This document shows positions 43,387 to 54,900 of a stretch of 58,670 bases of DNA, piece after piece. Position 1 is the stretch's first letter; each line of letters starts with the position of its first letter. Both the position numbers and the translations under genes were made by a program. The notes below the pieces were generated by a model. The model saw only the letters and a program-made list of their open reading frames with translations. It was not told the DNA's origin and ran no database searches. The DNA comes from Planctomycetota bacterium (GTDB taxonomy: Bacteria > Planctomycetota > Planctomycetia > Planctomycetales > Planctomycetaceae), in contig VGZH01000032.1 in NCBI GenBank assembly GCA_016872645.1, positions 1-58,670 on the forward strand, written 5' to 3'.

Positions 43387-45522
43387 TCAGCCAACGGTTT
43401 TCGTTCGTGGGAAGAACACGCGTTTCGATGTGATCGACTCCGTCGCCTCGAAGCGTTTGCCCAGGCTGGCGTACTGGCCGAGTCGATCGGCGATCGCGGA
43501 CGCACCCTCAGTGTCGCACCAGTGCAAAATGCCGCCGCGAAAAGGTGGAAAGCCGATCCCCAGAATCAAACCCATGTCGACATGATGCGGTGCAGCGACG
43601 ATCCCTTCTTCGAGGACTCGTGTCGCCTCCAGCAGCATCGGCAAGAACAAGCGGTCGGTCAGTTCGTCGAGCGAGAACTGGCGGTTGTCCGTTCGATGCT
43701 TTTCGAGGAACGGCGCGAAATCGGGATCAGCCTCCGGCTTCCCCTTCTTGTTGAGCTTGCGGAAACCGGAACCGCTCTTGTTGCCAAGCCGTCCCGCTTT
43801 CACGAGTTCACCGAGAATCGGCGTCGGCTTCGCGCGGTCGGCGTATGCGGTCGAAACGACTTGGCCGGCATAGTATGCGGTATCCAAGCCGACGAGATCA
43901 CTGAGCGTGATCGGTCCCATCGGCATGCCGAACTTTGTCGCTGCCTTGTCGATGTCATCCATCGATGCCCCTTCTTGCAGCAAGAGCACCGCCTCGTTCA
44001 TGTACGGCAGCAGTACCCGATTCACCAGGAAGCCGGGGCAGTCTTGCATCACGATCGGCGTCTTGCCGATCCGCTTGGCGAGAGCCACGATCGTTGCCAC
44101 GGTGTCATCGTCGGTCTTCGCGCCGCGAATGACTTCAACCAGTTCCATCCGATCGACCGGATAAAAGAAGTGCATGCCCACAAATCGCTCGGGATGCGGC
44201 GCGGCTTCGGCCATGCGCGTGATCGAGATCGTCGACGTGTTGCTGCACAGGATCGCGTCGTCGCGGAGCAGCGGCTTCAGCTCACCGTACGCCTGCTTCT
44301 TGAGCGCCTCGTTTTCGGTGATTGCCTCGACGACGACGTCGGCATTGCAGAAGACCGCCCGCGATGTCGACGTGCTTAACCGCGTGAGCATCTCCTGCAT
44401 GTCTTGCGGAGTCGCGCGGCCGATCTTGATGCGGCCTTCGACCACCTGGCACGCCCGCTTCAGGCCATCGGCCAGTCGATCCTGTCCGACATCGACCATG
44501 ACAGCCGGCACGCCGCGGCGCGCGTGCGCGGTCGCGATACCCGCTCCCATCAGCCCGCTGCCGAGCACTCCGATGCTCGTCACGTCACGAGCCTTTGCGG
44601 TCGGTGGCAGAAATCCCGGATCGCGCCCCAGCGCGTTGTTCATAAAAAAGACCGAGATCAAATTCGACGAGATCGGAGTGCCGGTCACTTCGAGCGCGAC
44701 CTCCTGCTCGACCTTCAAGCCCTCATCGAGCGGCCGGTTGATCCCCAGCTTGATTGCTTTCAGCGCAGCCAGCGGAGCCGGATACTGCCCCTTCGTTTTC
44801 CCTTTAATCGCTCCCTCAGCACACGCGAACGCGAAGGTCAACTCGTTTTCGCTGAGTCCCAGAGGCTGCGAGCGGCGTTGACGTTCGGTCTGCCACTCGC
44901 CGGTCGATTGCACCCGCTCGATCAGCGCGGTACCCACGTCGATCAACTTGTCGGCCGGGACCGCATCGAAGCAAAGTCCGATCTGCACGGCCTTCGTCGC
45001 CGACACCGGCTCGCCGCCACAGATGATTTCGATCGCGTGCTGCACACCGACCAGGCGAGTCATCCGCTGCGTCCCGCCCCAACCGGGGATCAGTCCAATC
45101 TTCGTTTCCGGCAGCGCGATTTTCGTCGACGGGTTTGTGGAGGCGACACGGTAGTCCATCGACAGGATCAACTCGGTCCCGCCACCCATCGAGTTGCCAT
45201 CGACCAGAGCGACAACCGGCAGGGGCAACTGACTGATTCTCGAAAACAAGGTGTGACCGCTCGCGATCGCTTGTTGGCACCGCTCGCGCGGAGCGTCGAT
45301 CAACGCGGCCAGCTCATTCAAGTCTGCTCCGGCAATGAACTGCCCCGGCTTGCCGCTGCGAAACAGCAAACCCCTGAGGTCCGACCGCTTCTCGAGTTGT
45401 TCGACATGCGCGGCCAACTCGGTCAGCACCGCCTGCGACAACGTGTTGACCTTTTTGTCCAGCACGTCGAAAGTCAGCAACCCGATCTGGCCGGCGAGTT
45501 CTTCGAAGCGGAAAAATGCCAT
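43387..45522 (-). CDS. Fatty-acid oxidation complex alpha subunit (FadB/FadJ-like)
   Basis: The ATG at 45522 follows AAAGGA; an upstream TTG at 45537 is rejected. The 711-residue protein fuses an enoyl-CoA hydratase to a 3-hydroxyacyl-CoA dehydrogenase. The hydratase has catalytic E117 ([12 protein letters not shown]) and E139 ([17 protein letters not shown]). The dehydrogenase has the NAD-binding motif [19 protein letters not shown] at about residues 320-338, [19 protein letters not shown], and a duplicated C-terminal 3HCDH domain. It hydrates trans-2-enoyl-CoA and oxidises the product in beta-oxidation. No thiolase (FadA) is in the window. It follows yggS 11 bases downstream in the same operon, an unexpected neighbour. 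Confidence 0.93.
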   Translation of the reverse strand: MAFFRFEELAGQIGLLTFDVLDKKVNTLSQAVLTELAAHVEQLEKRSDLRGLLFRSGKPGQFIAGADLNELAALIDAPRERCQQAIASGHTLFSRISQLPLPVVALVDGNSMGGGTELILSMDYRVASTNPSTKIALPETKIGLIPGWGGTQRMTRLVGVQHAIEIICGGEPVSATKAVQIGLCFDAVPADKLIDVGTALIERVQSTGEWQTERQRRSQPLGLSENELTFAFACAEGAIKGKTKGQYPAPLAALKAIKLGINRPLDEGLKVEQEVALEVTGTPISSNLISVFFMNNALGRDPGFLPPTAKARDVTSIGVLGSGLMGAGIATAHARRGVPAVMVDVGQDRLADGLKRACQVVEGRIKIGRATPQDMQEMLTRLSTSTSRAVFCNADVVVEAITENEALKKQAYGELKPLLRDDAILCSNTSTISITRMAEAAPHPERFVGMHFFYPVDRMELVEVIRGAKTDDDTVATIVALAKRIGKTPIVMQDCPGFLVNRVLLPYMNEAVLLLQEGASMDDIDKAATKFGMPMGPITLSDLVGLDTAYYAGQVVSTAYADRAKPTPILGELVKAGRLGNKSGSGFRKLNKKGKPEADPDFAPFLEKHRTDNRQFSLDELTDRLFLPMLLEATRVLEEGIVAAPHHVDMGLILGIGFPPFRGGILHWCDTEGASAIADRLGQYASLGKRFEATESITSKRVFFPRTKTVG

Positions 45523-45533
45523 GAGGAGTCCTT

Positions 45534-46229
45534 TCAAGAATCCAGACCTTCAAACAACCTGCTGCCGATACGAACTAAAGTCGCGCCCTCTTCGATGGCG
45601 ACTCCGAAGTCGCCGCTCATGCCCATTGAAAGCTCGGTCAATCGAGTTTGCGGCGCCGCTCGCCGCGCGAGTTCGTCTCGCAATTCTCGCAGTGCGCGGA
45701 ACACCGGCCGGGCGGCTTCGGGATCGTCGGTGAGAGGGGCCATCGTCATCAAGCCCGCGATCTGCACGTGGGGCACCGCTTGCAGCACGTCCCACTGCGC
45801 CTTCAACTCGGCGGCGGGCAGTCCGTCCTTCGCAGTTTCGCCCGAGACGTTGACCTCCAAGAGCACTTGCGGAAGAAGCGTTCGTTCGGCGGCGACCTCG
45901 GAGATTCGCTCCAGCAGTCGCAGGCTGTCGACAGAGTGAATTAACGTGGTTCGAGGCACCACGGATTTCACCTTGTTCCGCTGCAAATGGCCGATGAGGT
46001 GCCAGCGGATTTCGGCAGGAAGCTGCGCTGCCCGTTCAGCGAATTGTTGCGGTCGATTTTCGGCGAGGTCATGGACTCCCAGTTCGACCAATTGCCGGAC
46101 CCAAGCCAGCTGTGCGTATTTAGTGACAGCAACCAGCGTGACTTCGTTCGGCGAACGCCCGGCGCGCACGCAAGCAGCCGCGATTTCCGCGGTGACCTGC
46201 TGTAGATTGTCGGCTAAACGGTCATTCAT
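45534..46229 (-). CDS. YggS/PROSC family PLP homeostasis protein
   Basis: The start at ATG 46229 ([10 protein letters not shown]) fits the family N-terminus; ATG 46238 is an alternative, and the long frame start at 46265 is a TTG. The 231-residue protein has the PLP lysine K37 in LVAVTKYAQ, the ENRPQQ loop, [13 protein letters not shown], and the phosphate-binding GxSGD-like motif [14 protein letters not shown]. It binds pyridoxal phosphate and keeps its pool balanced without known enzyme activity. It starts a two-gene operon with the fadB-like gene. Confidence 0.93.
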   Translation of the reverse strand: MNDRLADNLQQVTAEIAAACVRAGRSPNEVTLVAVTKYAQLAWVRQLVELGVHDLAENRPQQFAERAAQLPAEIRWHLIGHLQRNKVKSVVPRTTLIHSVDSLRLLERISEVAAERTLLPQVLLEVNVSGETAKDGLPAAELKAQWDVLQAVPHVQIAGLMTMAPLTDDPEAARPVFRALRELRDELARRAAPQTRLTELSMGMSGDFGVAIEEGATLVRIGSRLFEGLDS

Positions 46230-46358
46230 GCCGGGCATTCTGGGGTGGTCGGCCAGCCCCGACAACGTATTGACCCTTCGGCGACGTCACGAATAGAGTC
46301 CGAAGCGTCTGCCGGCGGCCCCGTCGGAACGGAATCTCACTTCGCAGGATGGCGACAC

Positions 46359-47441
46359 ATGCCACGAATCATTGCTTGCATCTGTCTGTTGTCAGCAGCT
46401 TGGGCCAGTTCAGCCGAATCTCTCGGCCAAGCTCCAGAGAAGGATTATGGCTTCAAAGTCGTGGCAACATCTCAGACCACCGGCATCGAACGAGCCAGCC
46501 AGTCCAGCCTGTGGGTCTTGGAAATCCAGTTCAAGTCGCTGCGACAAGTGCAACTCGATCTGCCTGATCCGAAGACCGGCCAGAAACGCAAAGAGATCGT
46601 CCAGTATTTGATCTATCGAGTCGTGAACCGTGGGCTGGGCGAAGTCAAAGAGGAAACCGAGGCTCCCTCCACGAATACCTTCGATCCCGAAGCCGTTCCG
46701 CCATTGTTTATCCCCGAGATCTCGCTCATCACGCAGGACAACGGCCCGCAGAATATTTACGACGACCGGCTGATCCCAGCCGCCGAGAAAGAAATTCGCA
46801 AACGGGAACAAGAAGGAAAAACGCCCCACTTGCCTCTGGGAGTGGTGCTGAAGAACAGCGTGAAGATCGCCGGAGCAATTCCGCGAGAAGCGGCTCCCGG
46901 TATGCCTCCCGAAATGCACTACGGTCTCGCGATGTGGCGTGGGGTCGATCCCACCGCCGACCGATTCACGATCATGCTTTCGGGATTCTCGAACGGATAC
47001 AAACTGGTACGGGGACCGGTTACCTACCAGGAGCTTCTGGACCGCGTGAAGGCCAACAAACTGACGTTCTCGGATCAAATCTGGGACGGCAAGTCGACCT
47101 GGAAAGCTGCCTCCGAGACCTACAACCTCTTCGATGAAAAGAAACCCCTACCCGCCGATCCCGAGGCCAACATTTGGTTTTACACGACCACCTACGACCG
47201 AGTCACCGACGACGAAGAAAAGCCGATCGTCTGGCGCAAAACTCTGATCCAACGTTTCTGGCGACCCGGTGACGAACTGAATCGGCAAGAAAAAGAATAC
47301 CGCTTTGACGGCGAACCCGAATGGATCTATCAGCCGGACGACATCCGCTTTCCAGTCGTGAAGCGAGTTCCCAAAATCGCAGCGGCGGCCAAGCCGGTCA
47401 ACAACGCGACTGAGAAGCCTGCGGCCGAAGAGAACAAGTAG
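46359..47441 (+). CDS. Conserved secreted hypothetical protein
   Basis: The ATG at 46359 after AGGATGG gives 360 residues with a signal peptide (MPRIIACICLLSAAWASSAE). The mature part is beta-rich with aromatic residues (FKVVATSQTTGIERASQSSLWVLEIQFKSLRQVQLDLPDPKTG, FSNGYKLVRGPVTYQE). The C-terminus is Ala/Lys-rich (RVPKIAAAAKPV). I do not recognise a family. It is divergent from yggS, with 129 bases between the starts. The open frame upstream to 46245 is rejected because it overlaps yggS. Confidence 0.6.
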   Translation: MPRIIACICLLSAAWASSAESLGQAPEKDYGFKVVATSQTTGIERASQSSLWVLEIQFKSLRQVQLDLPDPKTGQKRKEIVQYLIYRVVNRGLGEVKEETEAPSTNTFDPEAVPPLFIPEISLITQDNGPQNIYDDRLIPAAEKEIRKREQEGKTPHLPLGVVLKNSVKIAGAIPREAAPGMPPEMHYGLAMWRGVDPTADRFTIMLSGFSNGYKLVRGPVTYQELLDRVKANKLTFSDQIWDGKSTWKAASETYNLFDEKKPLPADPEANIWFYTTTYDRVTDDEEKPIVWRKTLIQRFWRPGDELNRQEKEYRFDGEPEWIYQPDDIRFPVVKRVPKIAAAAKPVNNATEKPAAEENK

Positions 47442-47589
47442 TGCGGCTGAGCCCTGAAGTCCAAGTCCCAAGCTTTGATGTCCAAGGAATCCTTAACTCT
47501 CAATGTCCAAGTGAGCCGCGACAAACTTTGGGATTGGGGCCTTGGGGTTTCCTTGCTCATTGGGTTTTGGAAATTCGGATTTCTCGCCA

Positions 47590-48510
47590 ATGCACCAGAA
47601 ATTCAATCCACTGAATCGTGATCTGATCGTCAACATCAACGGACGACTGATCCACCGCGACCACGCGGGAGTCAGCCCTTTCGATTCAGTTGTGCAAGGA
47701 GGGGACGCCGTCTGGGAAGGCTTACGGTTGTACTCCGGCCGCATCTTCAAATTGTCAGAGCACCTCGCCCGGTTGCGCGGTTCGGCGAAGGCGCTCGCAT
47801 TCGCCCAGATTCCCAGCGACGACGAGCTGATTGAACAGATTCGCCGGACGCTCGAAGCCAATCAGATGTTCGACGGTGTCCACATCCGGCTGACGCTGAC
47901 GCGCGGAGTCAAGTACACGTCAGGCATGGACCCACGACTCAACACGGTCGGCCCAACGCTGATCGTGCTCGCCGAACACAAGCCTCCGGTCTACGACAAA
48001 GCAGGATTGAAACTCATCACCAGCAGCGTCCGTCGATTTCCGCCTGACTGCCTCGACCCGAAGATTCACCACAATAATTTGATTCAGTCGATCCTCGCGA
48101 AACTGGAAGCCAATCACGCCGGGGCCGATGATGCCTTGATGCTCGATACGCGAGGCTTCGTCGCCGAAACCAACGCGACGCACGTCTTTCTCGTCGATCA
48201 CGGAGAGGTCCTCACCAGCCGGCTGGTCGCCTGTCCGGAGGGGATCACGCGCACGACCGTGCTGAGGCTTTGCCGCAAGCACGGTATCCCACACGCCGAA
48301 CAGGATCTCTCGCTCACCGAGGTCTATCGTGCCGACGAAATGTTCTGCACAGGCACGATGGGCGAACTGGCCGCCGTCATAGACGTCGATGGCCGCACAA
48401 TCGGAACCGGCCAACCCGGCCCAATGACCCGCCGCCTCAGCGAACTCTTTGCCGAGCTGACCCGCACTGAAGGAGTCCGATTGCTATCTCCGCCAACAGC
48501 GATCGTCTGA
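47590..48510 (+). CDS. Class IV PLP aminotransferase (branched-chain aminotransferase type)
   Basis: The ATG at 47590 gives 306 residues. Motifs of fold-type IV aminotransferases are WEGLRLYSGRIFKLSEHLARL (43-63), catalytic K158 in DPKIHHNN, and E193 in GFVAETNATHVFLV. GITRTTVLRL follows later. These enzymes interconvert branched-chain amino acids and their keto acids; D-amino-acid transaminase and aminodeoxychorismate lyase belong to the same fold, so ilvE is likely but not certain. It follows the hypothetical gene by 148 bases on the same strand. No valine/leucine biosynthetic gene is nearby. Confidence 0.85.
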   Translation: MHQKFNPLNRDLIVNINGRLIHRDHAGVSPFDSVVQGGDAVWEGLRLYSGRIFKLSEHLARLRGSAKALAFAQIPSDDELIEQIRRTLEANQMFDGVHIRLTLTRGVKYTSGMDPRLNTVGPTLIVLAEHKPPVYDKAGLKLITSSVRRFPPDCLDPKIHHNNLIQSILAKLEANHAGADDALMLDTRGFVAETNATHVFLVDHGEVLTSRLVACPEGITRTTVLRLCRKHGIPHAEQDLSLTEVYRADEMFCTGTMGELAAVIDVDGRTIGTGQPGPMTRRLSELFAELTRTEGVRLLSPPTAIV

Positions 48511-48900
48511 TTTCAAGTGCGTTTGTGTCGGGAATGTTCGGATCGCTGGCGGAGCGATCGTCACGGAATGAAGTACCGGTGCGACCGATTCACTACCGTT
48601 AATCGGCAGGGGGGTTCCAGCCGATTCCGCCGAAGACATCTAATGCCCACCCTAGTCCTTCGCTGATTCGGACAAACGGCTATGTTACACGGTGGTCGAA
48701 TTTGACTACGGCTCTCCGTGTCTTCGGACTCGGGAGTTCGTTTTTTGCGAGCCAATGAGAACAATTAAGGGTTGTAGGATCGCGATTTTCCGCACGGGCA
48801 TTGCCAGCGCTTTGACCGGCTAAGTATCGTGTCCAGACTCACGCCATTTTCTCGGCGGTATCGCAGCGGGCCCAACTCTTCTCCAAGAGGCTGTGATCCA
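48511..48900. other. Intergenic region upstream of the giant gene
   Basis: The 390 bases hold a hairpin at 48541-48559 (GATCGCT-GGCGG-AGCGATC) just after the aminotransferase stop, a terminator-like hairpin at 48725-48746, and the AGAGG ribosome site near 48886-48890 for the giant gene. The 5' leader of the giant gene must start in the last 150 bases. I did not find a convincing promoter. Confidence 0.5.
48725..48746 (+). terminator. Rho-independent terminator-like hairpin with T6
   Basis: CGGACTC pairs with GAGTTCG around a tight loop, followed by six T at 48741-48746. It is 215 bases after the aminotransferase stop and about 155 before the giant gene, so it could insulate the two. Confidence 0.5.
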
Positions 48901-51900
48901 ATGTTTTTTACTCCTTGGTTGCGCTCTTTTTCCCGTCGTATCCGCTTTTCAAAACGTCGCCAGAAACGACTCAGTCCGCAGCAGCACCAAAAGATGCTGC
49001 GCGGGCCGATCGTCGTAAGCCAAAACGTCGAAGGCCTGGAAGAACGGCTCGTTCTGACTCCGCCCAGCTTCGTGTCGGTGACGCCGAACGGCGGGTTGTT
49101 TTTGTCGGACGGCGCGACGTTGACCGAGTCGCCGCGCGAATTGTTATTTCAATTCAGCCCTGGCCAGACGCTGGCGGCGGCGCAATCGACGCTGTCCGTC
49201 GCGGTGAATTCTGGAGCGACGTTTCTGACGTTGCCCACTGCCGCCGAGATCAACAAATTCAGCAGCCTGACCACACCGTTCAACGTGCAGATCGGGCGAG
49301 ATGGCTCAGAGATTGCCACGGTTTCCTCCGTCGACGTTCCCCTCAGACGCCTGAATTTGACATCGCCGACTACCGCCGCTCACGCGATCGGGGAATCGGT
49401 GACGTTGGCTTCGCTGACCGCCATTCAGATTTATGCCGCCGGAAATGACGGCGGCTTCCGTGCCGCATCGGCCGTGACCGATTTCAATTCTGCCGGTTCT
49501 GTCGTGTTGCGTCTGGGGACCGCACGCTTGGGGGCCGCCGAAAACGGCAGGATCCTGACGATCAACAAGTCGGATCTTGGTCTCAATGCGCTGCCAACGA
49601 TCACCGGCGCTGCTGGCGCGATCACGCTGAGGTTGAACAGCAATACGACCACGCCCACCACGGCCAACGGGTTGATTCAATTCCTGCAAACGGATGCCAC
49701 CGCGAAGACGTTGTTGACAGCGGAGTTGGTGTCTGGATCAGGCACGACCTCGCTGGCGGCGATTGCCAATGGCACGAATCTGACCCTCAATGGCGCTGGG
49801 GCCGCTTCCGCCTTGTCCAGTCTCGGAGCAACACCCGGGTTCTCGATGCAGTTCCGGGCGAAAGCGTCCGGGCCGGCGGGGAATTTGATTTCCTTGCAGT
49901 TCGTTGGCCGAAACCTGGGATCGGCCACCCCATTGATCAACGTGGTGGGGAATCGCATCGAAGTCACACTCAACAACGGTGCCAGTCCGACCTTGGCGTC
50001 GAACTTAATCACCGCCATTCAAGGCAATGCTCAAGCGAATGCGTTGATTAGCGTCTCCACGGTTTTTGGAAACAGTGCGACCAGTCTGGCCGAGACGCCG
50101 GATGGCACGCTGCTGCAACTTTCCGGGGCCGATCAGTTGCTGTCGCCAGGTTATCGCGATTTGCAATCCGGCAGCACGAATGAAGTGATCTATCGCTTCG
50201 CGGAAGCGTTGGGAGACGACAAGTATCGCATTCAAGTGGTGGGCGCCGGAGCCAATCCGCTGGTCAATACGGGATTGGAAGTTCTCAACGACACCAATCT
50301 GGACGGTGTGGGCGCGGACTCACTGTTGACGCTGACTCTGAATCTGGGCACGCAAATCAGCGCGGTGGTGCCGCAACCGGTGATTCGCAATCAAGTGTTG
50401 ACGGTGCTCAACGCCGCTAACGTCACGGATGGCGATGTGCTGTTGATTGATCCAGGAACCCTCTCCGCATTGGGGACACCGAACCTGTTCGCGTTTGAAT
50501 TCGATCGCACGGGTGGTGTGCGGGCAGGCAACACTCCGATCGACATCACGGCCGCAGTGACGGCGACCGACGTTGCGAATGCAATCGTCGCGGCAATCAC
50601 TTTGCAGACCGCGAACATGCGCGGTGTCAGCGCGAGCAATGTCGCCGGGGTGGTGACGGTGGTTGGCAATGCGTTCGACCCACGGCTCACTTTGTCGCAA
50701 GCCAACAGCACCGCGATGTCGGTCAAGGCGGGTGGTCTCACTCCGCGGCAGAATTTGGTGAATGTTTATTTCAACCCGGACCAACTGGTGAGCTCGCTGG
50801 CGACTGATCCGCGCTTCTATCAGTTGATCGACACGCAGGGGACCGTGGCGACCACCGATGACCAGATGCGAATTCCCACCTCGGTCATCTACGACAACGT
50901 CCACAACACGGCGGTGCTGGACTTCGGTCTGAACCTGCCGACGGCGACCTATAAACTGCGCACCGGATCTTCGGACGAAACGAACAACACGATCGGGACT
51001 GCCGTGGATGTCGGTCGCATCCATGGATCGTCACCATTCAGACAATTGGGCTTCATCGGCGACGCGGGGGGGAATGCGGACTTCGATCTCTACAAATTTG
51101 AAGTGCAAGCCAACAGCACAATCACCGCGACCGTTCAGCCAGGAACAAGTCTGGATTCGACCTTACGGTTGTTCTCGGACGCAGGAGTGCCGCTGGGAGC
51201 AACGACGGTTCTGAACGGCGGGCTGGGCGGGACCGATCAGATCTCGTTCGTGTCGCTTCTAGGTGGCACGTTTTATCTCGGTGTGTCGAATAGCGTGAAT
51301 AACGTTTACAGCGCGGTGGACGGCAGCGGAACGGTGGCCGGCGGCACCACCGGCACGTACCAGTTGACGATTGCCAGCAACACGCTGGTTTCTGCGAGCG
51401 ACAACAACTCGAGTTTCGCCACGGCGACGCAACTCGGTCAGTTGGGGCGTGGCGGGCAGGTCTTCCAGAGCCGAATCGAAGCGCAGCAAGGGATTCCTGT
51501 TCCACCGCCCGCTGGCGGTCCGGACGAACCGGGGCATCGCGAGATTCCAGCCGAGTCACACGGCGTCGGCCCCGGCACGGCCCCGAGTGCTCCGGGAGCG
51601 TTGGGCATTGTGCGGTTCAACTTCCCGCTGACCTATGGTGTGGACTCACAGGGCAACACGCTGTTTAACCAGATCACCGAAGATCAGAAGCAGCGTGCTC
51701 GCGAGATTTATGAGATCTACGGAAGGCTGTACGGCTTCGAAGTGGCGGAAGGGGGCGGCACGGGGATCGTCACCGGCGACATCCGCGTGGTGGACCCCAG
51801 CATGCCGCCTGACGCGGCGGCGGGAATCGCCGGCGGCGGGCTGGCGGTGATGAACGCGCGGCTGAACTTCACCGCGACCGACAATCAGTTCGGCGGCAGT

Positions 51901-54900
51901 TGGATGGGCATCGCGCTGCATGAAATTGGTCACATCATCGGCCTGGGACACTCCTACGAACTTCGTTCGGTGCAAGGCAATGGCACGGCAGGGGAAGATC
52001 AGTATCCCGGCCACAACGACATCGTGCATGGCCGCCGCATCAGACCCAATAATGGCTCGGACATCGACCTGTATCAGTTCAATGTGGCGACGACCGGCAA
52101 CTTCACCGCCGAAATCGTGGCGGAACGAGATGCCAGTCTGCTCAGCAATGGCCTGCTCGATTCCGTGCTGCGGCTCTACAAGCTGAATACGGACGGCACA
52201 CGGACGCAGATCGCGCAGAACGACGACTACTTCAGCGCGGATTCGTATCTGAATCTCACTTTGGATGCGGGCACGTACTTCGTCGGCGTCAGCAGCACGG
52301 GCAATAATGACTATGACCCGACCATTTCCGACACCGGCTTTGGCGGAACTTCGGATGGGAACTATCGGCTGAAGCTGAATTTCACGACGGAGACTTCCGC
52401 ATCGCTCGGTCAGTTGAGCGGTGTGGTTTCCGCAGCTTCCAATGCGACTCCGATCGTCATTACCTCCAACGCTCACGGGCTGATCAACGGCAATCAAGTC
52501 ACGGTCAGCGGAGTTGGCGGCAACACGGCAGCCAACGGGACGTTTACAGTCACCGTGCTGGATGGGAACAGCTTCCGGCTCGACAATTCGATCGGCAATG
52601 GAGTCTACGCGGCCGGAACAGGCACTTGGTTCCGCACGACGGACGCTCGCTTCGACGGTGACCTGGACAACAAGGCGGGCGGACCGGCCAACGAGTTCGC
52701 CTTCCGCAGCGGCACGACGCTGTACGTCGACAAGTCGGTTATCACGAACTTGACCAGCGCCATCAACTCCGTGACGACTGCAATTCCGGTCCGCGACGCC
52801 AGCGTGTTCACGTCGCCGACGCCGTTCAACATCAGAATCGATAACGAGGAAATGTCGGTCACCGGCATCAACGGCAACACACTGACGGTGACGCGTGCTC
52901 AAAACGGGACGACGGCCGCGTCGCACACGTCCGGCAAAGCGGTGCGGCCGGTGTCGGCCAACGGGACGTCCACGAATCCCTTTGGCTTGATCTCGGATGC
53001 CATCGCGGCGGCGGCCGAAGGGAATCTGATCCGCATCGTGGGGAACGGTGGCACGGATAACGACATCCTGACGGTAGCCGACAACCGACCGTATTTGATC
53101 GGTTTGAATGATGCGTTCGCGGTACTGGAGGATGGTTCGACCTTTGTCGCGCCGAAGAACGTCGTCGTGCAGATGGATGCCGGAGCGCTCTTCAAGCTCA
53201 ATCGTGGCGTTATCGACGCCGGTACATCGGCGGTGGGATTGGATCGCAGCGGCGGCGCGCTGCAGGTGTTGGGCAATACGCGGCAAAGCGTGTTCTTCAC
53301 CTCGCACGAAAACGACCTGATTGGCGGCGACAGCGACGGCGTGACCGACGGCGCGAATGCCGGCGACTGGGGCGGACTGGTGATGCGAGCCGACTCGGAC
53401 TTCCAGGCGGCGGATGCCGCTGCCAACCCAGATGCTCCCGGCATCTTCTTAAACTACATCAATCACGCCGACATCAGCTTCGGCGGCGGGTTGGTTACGG
53501 TGAACTCGGTCACCAGCACCTTCAACTCGATTCATATCGTGACGGCTCGGCCGACGGTCACGCACAACATCATCAGAAACGGTGGTGACGCGGCCATGTC
53601 GGCCGACCCGGACAGCTTCGACGATTCGCGTTGGCGCATCGGTCCGGAACTGTTTGCCAACCAGTTGATCAACAACACGCTCAATGGCATCTTCGTCCGT
53701 ATTGTCACCACGGCCGGCGTGCCACAGGACCGGCTGACCAAGACCGCTCGGTTCGACGATACGGACATCGTCCACTTGATTACTCAAAACTTGGAAATCG
53801 TGGGCAACGCGGGTGGACCGCTCAATGGCACTCCGCGTCCCAGCGGACGGTTGGCGGTTGATCCGGGTGTTGTGGTCAAGTTCGGCTCGTCACGCATCGA
53901 AGGTTTGCGAGGCAGCTCGCACCTGATCACGGAAGGGACGCCCGGCAATCCGGTCATCCTGACCTCAGTGAATGACGATCGCTACGGCGCAGGTGGAACG
54001 TATGACAGCACCAACAACGGCACCTCGGTGGTGGCCGCGGCCGGCGACTGGGGCGGCTTGATGTTCAACGCGGTGTCGCGGTTGAGCATGGATAACGCCT
54101 ACGTGGCCTTCGCCGGCGGCAACATTCCGATCGAAGGTGGTTTCGACAACTTCAACACGATCGAAGCGCATCACAACACGAGTGTCCGTGTCGCCAACAC
54201 GTTGTTCGAGAACAACGCTGCTGGCGGCGGTGGCAACCGCAACGGCCGCGGCAGCAGCACGGCGGCCACGATCTTCGTCCGTCAGGCGCAGCCGATCATC
54301 GTTAACAACACGTTCCGTAATAACGGTGGTGCGGTCATCGACATCAACGCCAACGCGATGCTCAGCACGTTCCAGCGCGACACCGGCAGCAGCACCGGCG
54401 ACCTGGGAGCCTTTACGCAGTTCGCCGGCAATCATGGTCCGCTGGTGCGGCTGAATCGCATGGAAGGCAACGGCATCAACGGCATGAACGTCCGCGGCGA
54501 TATCCTGACCACCGAATCGGTCTGGGACGATACGGACATCGTGCATGTGCTCCGCAGTGAAATCCGCGTTGATCAGCATCACACCTATAGCGGTCTGCGT
54601 TTGCAGAGCAATCCGGGCGAGAGTCTGGTCGTTAAACTGCTGGGCGCAAACGCCGGATTTACGGCGGACGGAATCCTGCTGGACATCGATGACCGCATCG
54701 GCGGCACGGTGCAGATTCTTGGACAGCCGGGCTTCCCGGTGGTGCTCACTTCGCTGAACGACGATTCGGTCGCTGCCAGCCTGGATCCGCGCGGTTTTCC
54801 GCAGTTCGATACCGACAATGACGGAGCCGCGTCGCCGGCCGTGCCCGGTCAATGGCGCAGCATCCTGTTTAACAGGAACAGCAACGACCGCAACGTCCGC

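Noticed and set aside
51646-53307. 553-codon minus-strand frame opposite the giant gene
   Set aside because: Arg/His/Val-rich, no motif or signal; it is the antisense shadow of the plus-strand giant frame, which carries real domains in frame.
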